Source: Ostreiculturibacter nitratireducens | Lineage (GTDB): Bacteria; Pseudomonadota; Alphaproteobacteria; Rhodobacterales; Rhodobacteraceae | DNA: 64,000 nucleotides | Direction of reading: 5' to 3' | Assembly (NCBI RefSeq): GCF_032670585.1 | Contig: NZ_JAVQHL010000004.1 | Span: 310,001 to 374,000, forward strand | Shown here: positions 46,190-55,180 of the stretch, piece after piece | Layout: every line of letters starts with the position of its first letter | How positions within the stretch are numbered: position 1 is the first letter of the stretch | Position numbers and translations under genes: made by a program | Notes under the pieces: model-generated | What the model was told of the DNA's origin: nothing | The model's input: only the letters and a program-made list of their open reading frames with translations | Database searches by the model: none

Positions 46190-47296
46190 ATGTCAGGCGA
46201 AGGTGATCACCTTCACATCGTCGCCGCCGACGACATCTCGGCTGCGCGCCGCAATTTCGGGCGCGCGCTCGTGTGGGGATCCGCAGGGCTCCTTCTTCTT
46301 GTCGCCGCGTTGCAGACGCTTGATTCCGCGGGGCAGATCGACCTTGGCTTCACGACCTGGCGACCCACGCTCTATGCCTACGTTCTCTGGGCCGTATGTC
46401 TTTGCGCGGGGCAGGTGATCGCGCGGGGCGAACACGGCAAACGGTCACTCTTCGTCTTGCCCGCCGCGCTGTTCGTCGTCTCGATGGTGGTGTTCCCGCT
46501 CATCTTCGGCGTCGCCATCGCGTTCTCGGACTGGAACCTGGCCTCGCCCGACGGCCGGAAATTCAACGGACTGGCGAATGTCCGGCAGATGTGGTCGGAC
46601 CCGTTCTACTGGAACGCGCTGACGAATATGGTCTGGTACACGCTCGCGATCGCGGTGGAATACGCCATCGCCTTCGGGCTCGCGCTTCTTCTGAACGCCC
46701 AGATCCGGGCGAGGAAGTTCTTCCGCGTGGCGTTCCTCTTGCCGCTCATGCTGTCGCCGGTCGCCGTGTCCTGGATGATCGGCAAGTCGATGCTGGAGAT
46801 CCGCTTCGGCCCTATAGCCCGTTTCGCGCGCTGGATCGGTTGGGAGAGCCCGTCGTTCTTCGGCTCGCCCGAAGTCGCTCGTGCGATGATCATGATGATG
46901 GATGCATGGACCTTCATACCCTTCATGATGATCATGATCCTCGCGGGCCTTCAGGCGATCCCAAGGGAGCTGCAGGAGGCCGCGAGGGTTGATGGAGCTT
47001 CGGCATGGAAGTCTTTCTGGGAACTTACTTTTCCGCTGATGCTGCCGGTTTCGATCACCGCGATCCTGATCCGGATCATCTTCAAGCTGAAGCTTGCGGA
47101 CATCATCATCAACATCACCTCCGGCGGCCCCGGCGGTGCGACGGATTCCGTCACGAGCTTCATCTTCCGCGAATACCGCGACCGGTCGAACGTGGGTTAC
47201 GGCACGCTTCTGGCGATGGTCTACCTCGTCCTGATCGTCATCGCGATGACGGTTCTGATGAAGCTCGCGGACCGGTGGATGCGGCCGAGGTATTGA
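46190..47296 (+). CDS. Sugar ABC transporter permease (CUT1, first subunit)
   Basis: The 368-residue membrane protein has two extra N-terminal helices (about residues 28-45 and 60-80) before the usual six-helix permease core. The E-A-A loop is E-L-Q-E-A-A-R-V-D-G-A-S near residue 262, which contacts the ATPase. The core begins S-L-F-V-L-P-A-A-L-F. No ribosome-binding site precedes its ATG, which abuts the TGA of a nine-codon in-frame ORF; translation may depend on reinitiation. The next permease starts one base after its stop. Confidence 0.92.
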   Translation: MSGEGDHLHIVAADDISAARRNFGRALVWGSAGLLLLVAALQTLDSAGQIDLGFTTWRPTLYAYVLWAVCLCAGQVIARGEHGKRSLFVLPAALFVVSMVVFPLIFGVAIAFSDWNLASPDGRKFNGLANVRQMWSDPFYWNALTNMVWYTLAIAVEYAIAFGLALLLNAQIRARKFFRVAFLLPLMLSPVAVSWMIGKSMLEIRFGPIARFARWIGWESPSFFGSPEVARAMIMMMDAWTFIPFMMIMILAGLQAIPRELQEAARVDGASAWKSFWELTFPLMLPVSITAILIRIIFKLKLADIIINITSGGPGGATDSVTSFIFREYRDRSNVGYGTLLAMVYLVLIVIAMTVLMKLADRWMRPRY

Positions 47297-47297
47297 G

Positions 47298-48230
47298 ATG
47301 AGCGCGAGTTCCGGTTCAGGGCAGATCTTCCGCGACGGTGAGGTCGACCTCGCCTACCGGGCGAAATGGTGGACGAGCCGGATCGCGATCTACGCCATAC
47401 TGCTTTTCTGGACGGTGATCTGCCTGTTCCCGATCTACTGGACGGCCACGACGAGCTTCAAGATGGCCCCCGACGTGATGCAGGGAAACATGGTGCCCTG
47501 GGTGGATTACCAGCCGAAGTGGCTCGGATGGAGGTCGCTCGGGCTGTCTCCCGACACGATCGGAGTGGAATCGACGGTCCGGGACGAATTCCTGAAGCGT
47601 TTCGCCAATTCCGCGATCACGGCGCTGGCCTCCTCGGCGCTTGCGGTCGCGCTGGGAAGCTGCGCGGCTTACGGGCTGTCGCGCTTCGACTACAAGTTCG
47701 GATTCATGCGGAACCCGGACATCTCCTTCTTCTTCCTGTCGCAGCTGATCCTGCCGCCGGTCGTGCTCGCCCTGCCCTTCCTCGTCCTCTACAAGTCGCT
47801 GGGGCTTCTGGACACGCGGATCGGGCTCATACTTCTCTACACGCTCACGGTGCTGCCCATCGTCATCTGGATCATGCGCGACCAGTTCGGGTCGATCCCG
47901 ACGGAACTGGAGGAGGCCGCGCTGGTCGATGGCCTTTCGATCTGGGGCGCGTTCCTGACGATCATCCTGCCGATCGCCCTGCCGGGGATGGTCGCGGCCT
48001 TCATCCTGTCGCTTGTCCTGACGTGGAACGAGTATTTCTTCGCCGCACTGCTGACATCGACGAACGCGACGACGCTTCCCGTGATGGTCGCCTCGCAGAC
48101 CGGCAGTCAGGGGATCAGCTGGTGGTCGATGGCGGCCCTTTCCTTCGCCGCGATCCTTCCGCTGATTGTCGTGGGCGTGCTCCTGGAGCGTTACATCATC
48201 AAGGGGATGGCCGCCGGTGCGGTGAAGTAG
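47298..48230 (+). CDS. Sugar ABC transporter permease (CUT1, second subunit)
   Basis: The 310-residue permease has six helices and the E-A-A loop E-L-E-E-A-A-L-V-D-G-L-S near residue 215, followed by the G-x-x-x-x-x-I-L-P pattern of CUT1 second subunits. Its C-terminus (R-Y-I-I-K-G-M-A-A-G-A-V-K) is the standard tail of the MalG/UgpE type. It is directly coupled to the first permease, and together they form the channel for the binding protein encoded upstream. Confidence 0.94.
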   Translation: MSASSGSGQIFRDGEVDLAYRAKWWTSRIAIYAILLFWTVICLFPIYWTATTSFKMAPDVMQGNMVPWVDYQPKWLGWRSLGLSPDTIGVESTVRDEFLKRFANSAITALASSALAVALGSCAAYGLSRFDYKFGFMRNPDISFFFLSQLILPPVVLALPFLVLYKSLGLLDTRIGLILLYTLTVLPIVIWIMRDQFGSIPTELEEAALVDGLSIWGAFLTIILPIALPGMVAAFILSLVLTWNEYFFAALLTSTNATTLPVMVASQTGSQGISWWSMAALSFAAILPLIVVGVLLERYIIKGMAAGAVK

Positions 48231-48258
48231 CGCGGCGGGCCCGGCCGGGGCCGATGGC

Positions 48259-48813
48259 TCACTCCAGGTTCGTGTGGCGCGCACGCATATCCTCGGGCGA
48301 GACGCCGAGCCTGCCGCGGAGATCTAGCACCATGATCTCGAAGAGAAGGAACATCGCGCCTTCGAAAAGCGACCCCATGGGCAGGATCGACGTTGCCGCC
48401 TCGCCCCGGTCGCTGGCCATTGTCTGGGCCGGGATCGTGAGAACCCGGGTGGCGAAGACGGCCGACGGCGTCCTGGGCTGGGCGGTCACGAACAGGACTT
48501 CGGCTCCTGCATCGCGGGCGATCCGCATGAGAGCGGTGACTGTCGGAAGCTCGCCTGGCCCGGCCGAGACGAGGAGGAGATCCCCCTTCCCCACCGGCGG
48601 CGCGGCCATGTCGCCCTGCATGGCGGCCCGCAGCCCGAGGTGATGGAGCCGCATGACAAGCCCGCGAAGCTGGAGCCCCTCGCGCCCGCACCCGTAGGCG
48701 ACGATACGGCCGGCCGTGGCGATCATCTCGCATGCGGCGGCAATCTCATCGGGGTCGATGGCGTCGAGGACGATGCCGAGTTCGGAGAGTGCCAGGCCGA
48801 AGCGGGAAGTCAT
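48259..48813 (-). CDS. SIS-domain sugar isomerase (6-phospho-3-hexuloisomerase-like)
   Basis: The 184-residue single SIS domain resembles HxlB: V-A-Y-G-C-G-R-E-G-L-Q-L-R-G-L near residue 38, L-L-V-S-A-G-P-G-E-L-P-T near residue 81 (phosphosugar loop), and a Leu-rich C-terminal helix. HxlB-type enzymes interconvert phosphorylated ketohexoses or pentoses. It is the last gene of a four-gene operon and overlaps the upstream FGGY kinase gene by ATGA. It probably acts on the phosphorylated product of that kinase. Confidence 0.85.
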   Translation of the reverse strand: MTSRFGLALSELGIVLDAIDPDEIAAACEMIATAGRIVAYGCGREGLQLRGLVMRLHHLGLRAAMQGDMAAPPVGKGDLLLVSAGPGELPTVTALMRIARDAGAEVLFVTAQPRTPSAVFATRVLTIPAQTMASDRGEAATSILPMGSLFEGAMFLLFEIMVLDLRGRLGVSPEDMRARHTNLE

Positions 48814-50306
48814 TCTCCCCCGTCCAGTTCTGCGGCGATGTCCTTCGTCTGCTCATAGAGCTTCCGGAACAGCGCATAGTGGCGAGCGTGGACCGGCGCG
48901 GGATCGGCGCTGACAGTGCGGAGCGCGGGGTTCCACGCACCGATGTCATCTGGCTTCGCTCGCCCGACGGCCACGGCCGCGAGGAAGGCATCGCCGTAGG
49001 AAGCCCCCAGCGTCTTTTCGCAGACGATCTGCGGAAGGCCCGTGAAATCCGAGGTCGCCTGAAGCCAGATCGGGTTCTTCGTCCCGCCACCCACCGCGAG
49101 GATTCGGGAAGGCGCGGCCCCTGCCTCCGCATAGGTTTCGGTCACATGGGCCGTGCCCATCGCGATTCCCTCGATCAGCGCGCGGTACATGTCGCCCCGA
49201 TCATGTGTCAGGTTCAGGCCGAAGAAGGCACCCTTGGCCCGCGGGTCGTGGATCGGCGTCCGCTCCCCCGAGAAATACGGGAGAAGCAGGAGACCATTCG
49301 CCCCCGGCGGAGAGGCCGCGGCCTCCCTCGCGAGCGTGACGAAAGCCTCGCCGCGCGGCAGGTCGCGCGCGAAGGTGTCGCGGAACCAGTGCGTCAGCGT
49401 TCCGGACGTCGCCAGCCCCGCCATCGAGGCGTGCTGGCCGGGGAACAGCCAAGGCGCGTACCACAGGCGCGGATCGCGGACGCGGCTTTCCGTCAGCTGG
49501 ATGATGAAGATGGTCGAGCCGTACATCAGCATCATGTCGCCCGCGCCCCGAACCCCCACGCTGACAGCCTCGGCCGCAGCGTCGATCGTGCCGCAGGTGA
49601 CGGGCGTGCCCTCGGCGAGGCCGGTTTCCCTCGCGGCCCTGGCGGTGACGCGGCCCGCGATCTCGGTCGACCAGAGAAGGCGCGGAAGCTTCCCGAGATC
49701 GACAATGCCGGGCGCGAGATCCCGGGTCCAGTCGAGCGTTCCGACATCGTAGAGCGGCGAGAAGTTCGCCGCCGTGTAATGGTCGATGACGTATTCACCC
49801 GTTAGGCGCCAGGTCAGGTAGGAGGTGGAGGTGAGGATCTTCGCGGTCTCGGCGAAGACCTCGGGGTGGTTCCGCTTGAGCCAGAGGATCTTCGGGCCGA
49901 CCGACTGCGAGGTGAGAGCGTTGCCGCAGCGGTCGAGGATCGTGTCCGCGCCGATCTGTGCGGTCAGGTCCTCGATCTCCCGCGTGGCGCGGGTATCGAC
50001 TCCGTAGAGGACGCCGTTCATCAGGGGCCGCCCGCTCGCGTCCACGGGCAGCATGCAGGGACCGATCGCGGAAGCGGCGACGGCGGCTATGTCGTTCGGG
50101 TCGATGCCCGACCGGTCGAGGAGCGACTGGGTGATATGCACGAAATCGTGCCACCAGTCCTCGTCCGCGCGGTGTTCGGCCCAGCCGGGGCGCGGCACGA
50201 TCATCTCGTGCGGGTGGCGCGCCTCGGCGATCACGCGGCCCTTGGCGTCCACCAGGACGCCCTTTGACTCGAAGGTGCCGATGTCGATGCCGAGGGTGCA
50301 GGTCAT
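48810..50306 (-). CDS. FGGY-family carbohydrate kinase (xylulokinase-like)
   Basis: The 498-residue kinase has the actin-like fold typical of FGGY: N-terminal G-I-D-I-G-T-F-E-S-K-G (phosphate 1), the D-x-R-A motif in V-D-T-R-A-T, and C-terminal A-V-G-G-G-T-K-N-P-I-W-L. Family members phosphorylate ketoses or polyols such as xylulose, ribulose and erythritol. It overlaps both neighbours by four bases. The sugar is undetermined; xylulose-like pentuloses are the most common for this branch. Confidence 0.9.
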   Translation of the reverse strand: MTCTLGIDIGTFESKGVLVDAKGRVIAEARHPHEMIVPRPGWAEHRADEDWWHDFVHITQSLLDRSGIDPNDIAAVAASAIGPCMLPVDASGRPLMNGVLYGVDTRATREIEDLTAQIGADTILDRCGNALTSQSVGPKILWLKRNHPEVFAETAKILTSTSYLTWRLTGEYVIDHYTAANFSPLYDVGTLDWTRDLAPGIVDLGKLPRLLWSTEIAGRVTARAARETGLAEGTPVTCGTIDAAAEAVSVGVRGAGDMMLMYGSTIFIIQLTESRVRDPRLWYAPWLFPGQHASMAGLATSGTLTHWFRDTFARDLPRGEAFVTLAREAAASPPGANGLLLLPYFSGERTPIHDPRAKGAFFGLNLTHDRGDMYRALIEGIAMGTAHVTETYAEAGAAPSRILAVGGGTKNPIWLQATSDFTGLPQIVCEKTLGASYGDAFLAAVAVGRAKPDDIGAWNPALRTVSADPAPVHARHYALFRKLYEQTKDIAAELDGGE

Positions 50307-51388
50307 GTCGTTCGCGCAAGTGAGAAAGCGGGGGTGATGCGGGCGAGGGCCGCGTCGAGAAGTGTCGTCAGACTTTCAAGGTCGGCCGGGTCCACGACTT
50401 CGAGCGCCGAGTGCGAGTAGCGCATGGGGAAGCCCACATCGAGGCAGGCCACGCCCTCCGTCCCCTCGAACTGGATGTAGGAGGCGTCCGTCAGGACGCC
50501 CGTGTTGGCGCTGCGTTGGAGCGGCAACTTGGCAGCCTCTGCGGTCTCCTCGAAAAGCCGGACAAGCGCCGGGTGCGGGATCACGCCGTTGAGCGTGCCC
50601 CTTCCGTGGAAGGAGTAGAGCGAGATGCCCGCGCCGCCGCCCACACGCACGTCGCCCCGATGGGTCATGTCCGGCGTGTCGGTCGCCAGAAGCAGATCGA
50701 TCTGGAGAGCGATATCAGGGTTCGCGGCACGCGCCGCCGGGAGGACGCCGCGAAGGTTGAACTCCTCCTGCACCGACCAGACAAGGTGGACGGTAGGACC
50801 AGCGGAGCGGCGCGCCAGCCGCTCGGCCAGCGCGAGGAGGACGGCGCAGCCTGCGCGGTCGTCGACCGAGGTGCCGGCGACGCGGCCCCCGGCCAGGTCG
50901 AGGACGCGCGGGAGGTAGGTCACCGGCGATCCGATCCTGACGCCCGCCGCCTCCGCCTCTGCGCGGGAGGAGAAACCCGCGTCGACGTAAAGATCGGCGT
51001 AGGGCACGACCCGGTATTTCTCTTCCGGCGTGGTCGCGTGGTGGCTCTTGTTCGCGATCACGCCGGGCAGGTCGCCACGGCCGGTGCAGATGAGAACCGC
51101 CTGCGCGGGCAGCGCGCGTTCCGGAACGCCGCCGAGACGCTCAAGACGGAGAAGGCCCGAGTCCTCGATCTTCCGCACGATAAAACCGAGCTGGTCCATA
51201 TGGGTGAAGACCATGACCGTGGGCGCGCCCGCATCACCATCGATCGTTGCGTTGACATTGCCCAGACGGTCCGTGCGGTGCGCAAGCCCGAAACGGTCGA
51301 GATGCGCACGGATCGCCTCGGCCACGCGCTCCTCATGGCCGGCGAGGCCGGGGATCAGCATGAGTTCCCTGAGAACGTCGCGGATCAT
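50303..51388 (-). CDS. M42-family metallopeptidase-like protein (SgcX-like)
   Basis: The 361-residue protein has the di-zinc M42/M20 ligands: V-F-T-H-M-D-Q-L-G, S-V-D-D-R-A-G-C, S-V-Q-E-E-F-N-L-R-G, the D-T-P-D-M segment and late Y-S-H-S. In E. coli the M42-like SgcX is encoded beside SgcQ in a sugar operon, and here the pair is likewise adjacent (ATGA overlap). The role in sugar metabolism is unknown; an amidohydrolase acting on a sugar amide or conjugate is a possible reading. Confidence 0.87.
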   Translation of the reverse strand: MIRDVLRELMLIPGLAGHEERVAEAIRAHLDRFGLAHRTDRLGNVNATIDGDAGAPTVMVFTHMDQLGFIVRKIEDSGLLRLERLGGVPERALPAQAVLICTGRGDLPGVIANKSHHATTPEEKYRVVPYADLYVDAGFSSRAEAEAAGVRIGSPVTYLPRVLDLAGGRVAGTSVDDRAGCAVLLALAERLARRSAGPTVHLVWSVQEEFNLRGVLPAARAANPDIALQIDLLLATDTPDMTHRGDVRVGGGAGISLYSFHGRGTLNGVIPHPALVRLFEETAEAAKLPLQRSANTGVLTDASYIQFEGTEGVACLDVGFPMRYSHSALEVVDPADLESLTTLLDAALARITPAFSLARTT

Positions 51389-52194
51389 CGCCCCCTCGCC
51401 TTGCGCACTCGGTCCATGAAATCCTTCGCGCGGTCGGGATCGACCGGGTTCCACGTGTCGCCATCCACCTTCAGCGCCGACCCGACGATGCAACCGTCGG
51501 CAACCTTCAGGACGTCGGCGACGGTGACGTGCTTGACGCCGGTATTGGCCAGAACCGGCGTCGTCGGAAGGACCTTCTTCACCGCCTCGAGATCCGAAAG
51601 CGCCGCCGCCTCGCCGGTGATCTGGCCAGACACCAGAACCGCGTCCGGGATCGAGGAGAAGACCGCGGAGCGCGCCCTGTCGGGCAAGGGCCTCCGGTCG
51701 AGGCTGTCGGCGAATTCGGCCGAGACGTTGTAGAGCATGGCCACGTCCTTCGCGCCCAGCCGGTCGCGGTAGCGCATCGCGGCTCCGGCGTCGGGCGTCC
51801 ATGGACCCATGTCGGAGGCATAGGTTCCCGTGAAGATCTCGCGCACGAAGGATGCGCCCGTCGCCGCGGCAAGCGCGACTGTCGACATCGGGTCCCACAG
51901 GACGTTGACGCCGAAGGGAACCGTGATCTCTGGCCGCAAACGGCCGATCACATAGGCCATCGTGGCGGTCGAGGCGGTGTCGACGCGGAATTCGTAGGGG
52001 CGGTCGTTCTCGTTTCCGAACATCACCGCATCGAAGCCGGCCGCCTGAAGCGCGCGAAGGTCGGCGCGGGCGCCCTCTACCAGCCCCTCGATCCCCCTCC
52101 CCGCGTCATGCAGCGGCGCCCCGGGAAGGGCGCCCAGATGGACCATCGCGATCACCGGCTTGCCGTCGCCGAAGACTTTCCCGAACCGCGTCAC
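51385..52194 (-). CDS. BtpA/SgcQ family protein
   Basis: The 269-residue TIM-barrel protein shows V-I-A-M-V-H-L-G-A-L-P-G-A-P near its start, the central V-P-F-G-V-N-V-L-W-D-P and the C-terminal V-A-D-G-C-I-V-G-S-A-L-K-V-D-G, all typical of BtpA/SgcQ. In cyanobacteria BtpA affects photosystem I, but SgcQ-type members are found in carbohydrate operons. The start is GTG at 52194 with GGGAGG six bases upstream. It is the first gene of a four-gene operon and divergent from the aldo/keto reductase gene; the spacer has a GntR-type palindrome. Confidence 0.88.
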   Translation of the reverse strand: MTRFGKVFGDGKPVIAMVHLGALPGAPLHDAGRGIEGLVEGARADLRALQAAGFDAVMFGNENDRPYEFRVDTASTATMAYVIGRLRPEITVPFGVNVLWDPMSTVALAAATGASFVREIFTGTYASDMGPWTPDAGAAMRYRDRLGAKDVAMLYNVSAEFADSLDRRPLPDRARSAVFSSIPDAVLVSGQITGEAAALSDLEAVKKVLPTTPVLANTGVKHVTVADVLKVADGCIVGSALKVDGDTWNPVDPDRAKDFMDRVRKARGR

Positions 52195-52267
52195 GCCCGC
52201 CTCCCTTACGCCGCCCGCGCGCCAACGAGCGTAGCGCGGAAAGGTTTGGTGCCCAAGGCAAAACATA

Positions 52268-52279
52268 CTAGCATGTCAG
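52268..52279. promoter_or_regulatory. Predicted GntR operator
   Basis: CTAGCATGTCAG differs at two positions from the perfect CTAACATGTTAG at 44323. It lies in the 102-base divergent spacer between the BtpA/SgcQ operon and the aldo/keto reductase gene, 17 bases before the AKR start. Confidence 0.5.
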
Positions 52280-52296
52280 TGGACCGGAGGGGGAAC

Positions 52297-53325
52297 ATGG
52301 TGATCGCGACGCGGCACTGGGACAGGCTGGGCAATGGCGGGCTGACTTTCACCGAACTCGGGCTCGGGACGGCGCCCCTGGCCAACCTATACCGTGCGAT
52401 CGGCGATGCCGAAGCGGAGGCGGTCATGGACCTCGCCTGGGAGGGAGGCGTGCGCTACTTCGACACCGCGCCGCTCTACGGGCTGGGGCTGGCCGAGACG
52501 CGTCTCAACCGGTTTCTCAGGGGGAAGCCCCGGGACGAGTTCGTGCTGTCCACCAAGATCGGACGGATCCTGAAGGCGACGACGCCCGAGAAGCGCGACG
52601 GGTTCGGAAAGTGGTTCGACGTGCCGGCGCGGAAAGAGGTCTACGACTATTCCCACGACGCGGTGATGCGTTCGCTTGAATTCTCCCTCGAGCGGCTCGG
52701 GGTCGACCGGGTGGACATCCTTTATGCCCATGACCTCGACATCTTCAATCACGGCACGCAGGAGGCGCTGGACGCGCGGCTCAAGGAGTTCATGGAGGGC
52801 GGCTACCTGGCGCTCGAGAAGCTGCGCGACCAGGGCGTGATCCGCGCTTTCGGCGGCGGTATCAATGAATGGCAGCCCTGCCAGTGGCTCGCCGAACGGG
52901 GGGATTTCGACCTTTTCCTGCTCGCGGGCCGCTACACGCTTCTGGAGCAGGTGGCGCTGGAAACCTTCCTGCCACTCTGCGAGGCGAAGGGCATCGGGAT
53001 CGTGATCGGCGGCCCTTACAACTCGGGGATCCTCGCAACCGGCGCGCGACCGGGCGCAATGTTTAACTACGACACCGCGCCAGCGGACGTCATGGCGCGG
53101 GTGGCGCGGATCGAGGCGGTCTGCGAACGACACGGCGTGCGGATGGTCGACGCGGCGTTCCGGTTTCCGCTGGGACACAAGGCCGTGGTGTCGGTGATCC
53201 CCGGCGGACAGGGCGTGGCGGAGATGCAATCGAATTTCGCGGCCGCGCGGGCAAAGATCCCGGCGGCGCTCTGGGAAGATCTGAGGGCGGAAGGGCTGCT
53301 GCGCACGGACGCGCCGGTGCCCTAG
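52297..53325 (+). CDS. Aldo/keto reductase (D-threo-aldose / fucose dehydrogenase-like)
   Basis: The 342-residue NAD(P)-dependent enzyme has the AKR catalytic tetrad: Y-F-D-T-A-P-L-Y-G (Asp and Tyr), S-T-K-I-G-R (Lys) and Y-A-H-D-L-D (His). The G-L-G-T-A-P-L-A-N-L and I-G-G-P-Y-N-S-G-I-L-A segments are typical of the aldose 1-dehydrogenase subgroup that oxidises fucose, galactose or arabinose to the lactone. The lactonase gene follows with a 9-base gap, making a two-step oxidation unit. The start is the ATG at 52297 after GGAGGGGG; the frame further upstream crosses the operator and is not coding. Confidence 0.88.
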   Translation: MVIATRHWDRLGNGGLTFTELGLGTAPLANLYRAIGDAEAEAVMDLAWEGGVRYFDTAPLYGLGLAETRLNRFLRGKPRDEFVLSTKIGRILKATTPEKRDGFGKWFDVPARKEVYDYSHDAVMRSLEFSLERLGVDRVDILYAHDLDIFNHGTQEALDARLKEFMEGGYLALEKLRDQGVIRAFGGGINEWQPCQWLAERGDFDLFLLAGRYTLLEQVALETFLPLCEAKGIGIVIGGPYNSGILATGARPGAMFNYDTAPADVMARVARIEAVCERHGVRMVDAAFRFPLGHKAVVSVIPGGQGVAEMQSNFAAARAKIPAALWEDLRAEGLLRTDAPVP

Positions 53326-53334
53326 GGAGGCGAC

Positions 53335-54171
53335 ATGGAACAGATCGATGCGCATCAGCATTACTGGAACCCCGCTCGAGGGGACTACGACTGGATGCCG
53401 AAGGACGATCCGATTCTGGCGCGCCCCTATGGACCCGCCGACCTCGCCCCGCAGATAGCCGCCCACGGGGTCACGAAGACCGTTCTGGTGCAGGCCGCCG
53501 CGACGGTAAACGAGACGGAATACCTTCTCGGCATCGCGGACGCGACCGACCACGTGGCGGGTGTCGTCGGCTGGGTGGACTTCGAAAAGCCCAGCGATAT
53601 CGAGCACCTGAAGCGGCTGGCGGAACACCCCAAGTTCAAGGGTGTCCGGCCGATGATCCAGGACATCCCCGATGACGACTGGATGCTGCGCGAGGACGTC
53701 CAGTGGGGGTTCAAGGCCGTCGCGGATCTCGGGCTCACCTTCGACGCGCTCGGCTTCCCGCGGCACCTGTTCAACTTCCTCGAGATCCTGAAGCGTTACC
53801 CGGAAATGCGGGTCGTCGTGGATCACTGCATGAAACCGCAGATCCGCGATCACTCGGACACGAATTTCACCTTCTGGGCCGAGGGCATGTCGCGCATCGC
53901 AGAGGAGACGCGGGCCTACTGCAAGTTCTCCGCACTGGTGACGGAGGCGCGCCCCGGCTGGACGGTCGAAGACCTTCGACCCTATGTCGAGCACGTCTTC
54001 CGCATCTTCGGGCCCGAGCGGATCATGTGGGGCTCCGACTGGCCGGTCTGCCGGTTGCGCTGCGAGTATTCGGACTGGCGCGCGGCGGCGGAGGAGCTTT
54101 GCTCTGGGCTCGCATCCGGGGACCGGGGGCGGGTCTTTGGCGGCACGGCGGCGGAGTTCTATTCGCTCTGA
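53335..54171 (+). CDS. Amidohydrolase-family sugar lactonase (L-fuconolactonase-like)
   Basis: The 278-residue TIM-barrel hydrolase has the metal-site start I-D-A-H-Q-H-Y-W, then V-D-H-C-M-K-P near residue 165, and M-W-G-S-D-W-P-V with the catalytic Asp near residue 230. These are the amidohydrolase_2/fuconolactonase hallmarks. It would open the lactone formed by the adjacent aldo/keto reductase. The substrate of the pair is probably L-fucose, D-arabinose, L-galactose or a relative, by family. Confidence 0.87.
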   Translation: MEQIDAHQHYWNPARGDYDWMPKDDPILARPYGPADLAPQIAAHGVTKTVLVQAAATVNETEYLLGIADATDHVAGVVGWVDFEKPSDIEHLKRLAEHPKFKGVRPMIQDIPDDDWMLREDVQWGFKAVADLGLTFDALGFPRHLFNFLEILKRYPEMRVVVDHCMKPQIRDHSDTNFTFWAEGMSRIAEETRAYCKFSALVTEARPGWTVEDLRPYVEHVFRIFGPERIMWGSDWPVCRLRCEYSDWRAAAEELCSGLASGDRGRVFGGTAAEFYSL

Positions 54172-54236
54172 GATTCAATCCACGGGCGACCTGGCGGATC
54201 CTCCGGCGGGGACTCATTTGCCCGAAGAAGAGCGGT

Positions 54237-55136
54237 TCAGCCTCGTGCGGCAAGCGCCTCCGCGGCCTCGCGGGTGATGCCCGTCCTGTCCTCTGGTTGG
54301 GTCGAGACATAAAGCGCCGCGGCGGCTTCGGCGAAGAGCGCGGCGTCGGACAGTTCCGTGCCGGACGCGAGTTCGGCGGCGAGCGCCCCGGTGAAGGCGT
54401 CGCCCGCACCATGGGTCGTCACGACCGTCACGGGATAGGCGGAGGCCGCGAAGGGCGGGCCGTCTCGGCGGCAGCACAGAAGGCCCTCGGCGCCGAGCGT
54501 GACGATGACCGCGTCGGGTCCCTTGGCGAGGATCGCCTCGGCCGCTTCCTCTGGGGCGGTTGCCGGCAGGCCGGACAGGGCCGCCGCCTCCCCACGGTTG
54601 ACGACGAGCACCGATGTCGCGGCAAGAAGCGCGGGCGGAAGCGGCCGCGCCGGCGCGGCGTTCAGGATCACCCGGGTGCCCTGGCGGGCGGCGACCTCGG
54701 CGGCGGCGAGGTTCACGACCTCCGGGATCTCGTTCTGAAGAACGAGGACTCGCGTGCCCTTTGGCGGAATGGCGGCGGCCGGGTCGATCCGCAGGTTCGC
54801 GCCGGACACGATGACGGCGCCATAGTCCCCCTTCTTGTCGGTGATCGCGACGCTCATTCCCGAGGCACCGGGAACCTGCGCGACCCGGCTGCGGTCAACG
54901 CCGACCTCGTCGAGCGCGGCAAGGAGGATGTCAGCGAAGCTGTCGGTGCCGACGGCTCCGGCCATCTCGGTCCGCGCGCCCATCCGGGCGGCCGCTACGG
55001 CCTGATTGCCGCCCTTGCCTCCGAAGACATAGCGGACCGCCTGCCCCACGAGGGTCTCGTCGAGCCGCGGCAGGCGCGGGGCATCGACCATCACGTCCAG
55101 ATGCAGGGAACCGGCGACGAAGACATCAGCAGCCAT
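54237..55136 (-). CDS. Ribokinase-like PfkB sugar kinase (second copy)
   Basis: The 299-residue PfkB kinase carries F-G-G-K-G-G-N-Q-A-V-A-A-A near residue 38 and T-T-H-G-A-G-D-A-F-T-G-A-L near residue 240. It is clearly diverged from the 41133-42065 ribokinase: here H replaces the more usual T or D before G-A-G-D. It is the third gene of the GntR-epimerase-kinase operon and is thus likely under the same control. Confidence 0.87.
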   Translation of the reverse strand: MAADVFVAGSLHLDVMVDAPRLPRLDETLVGQAVRYVFGGKGGNQAVAAARMGARTEMAGAVGTDSFADILLAALDEVGVDRSRVAQVPGASGMSVAITDKKGDYGAVIVSGANLRIDPAAAIPPKGTRVLVLQNEIPEVVNLAAAEVAARQGTRVILNAAPARPLPPALLAATSVLVVNRGEAAALSGLPATAPEEAAEAILAKGPDAVIVTLGAEGLLCCRRDGPPFAASAYPVTVVTTHGAGDAFTGALAAELASGTELSDAALFAEAAAALYVSTQPEDRTGITREAAEALAARG

Positions 55137-55180
55137 GGGTCAACCCTTTCCTGGCCGGTTGCCGCTTCGGGATGTGAGGA

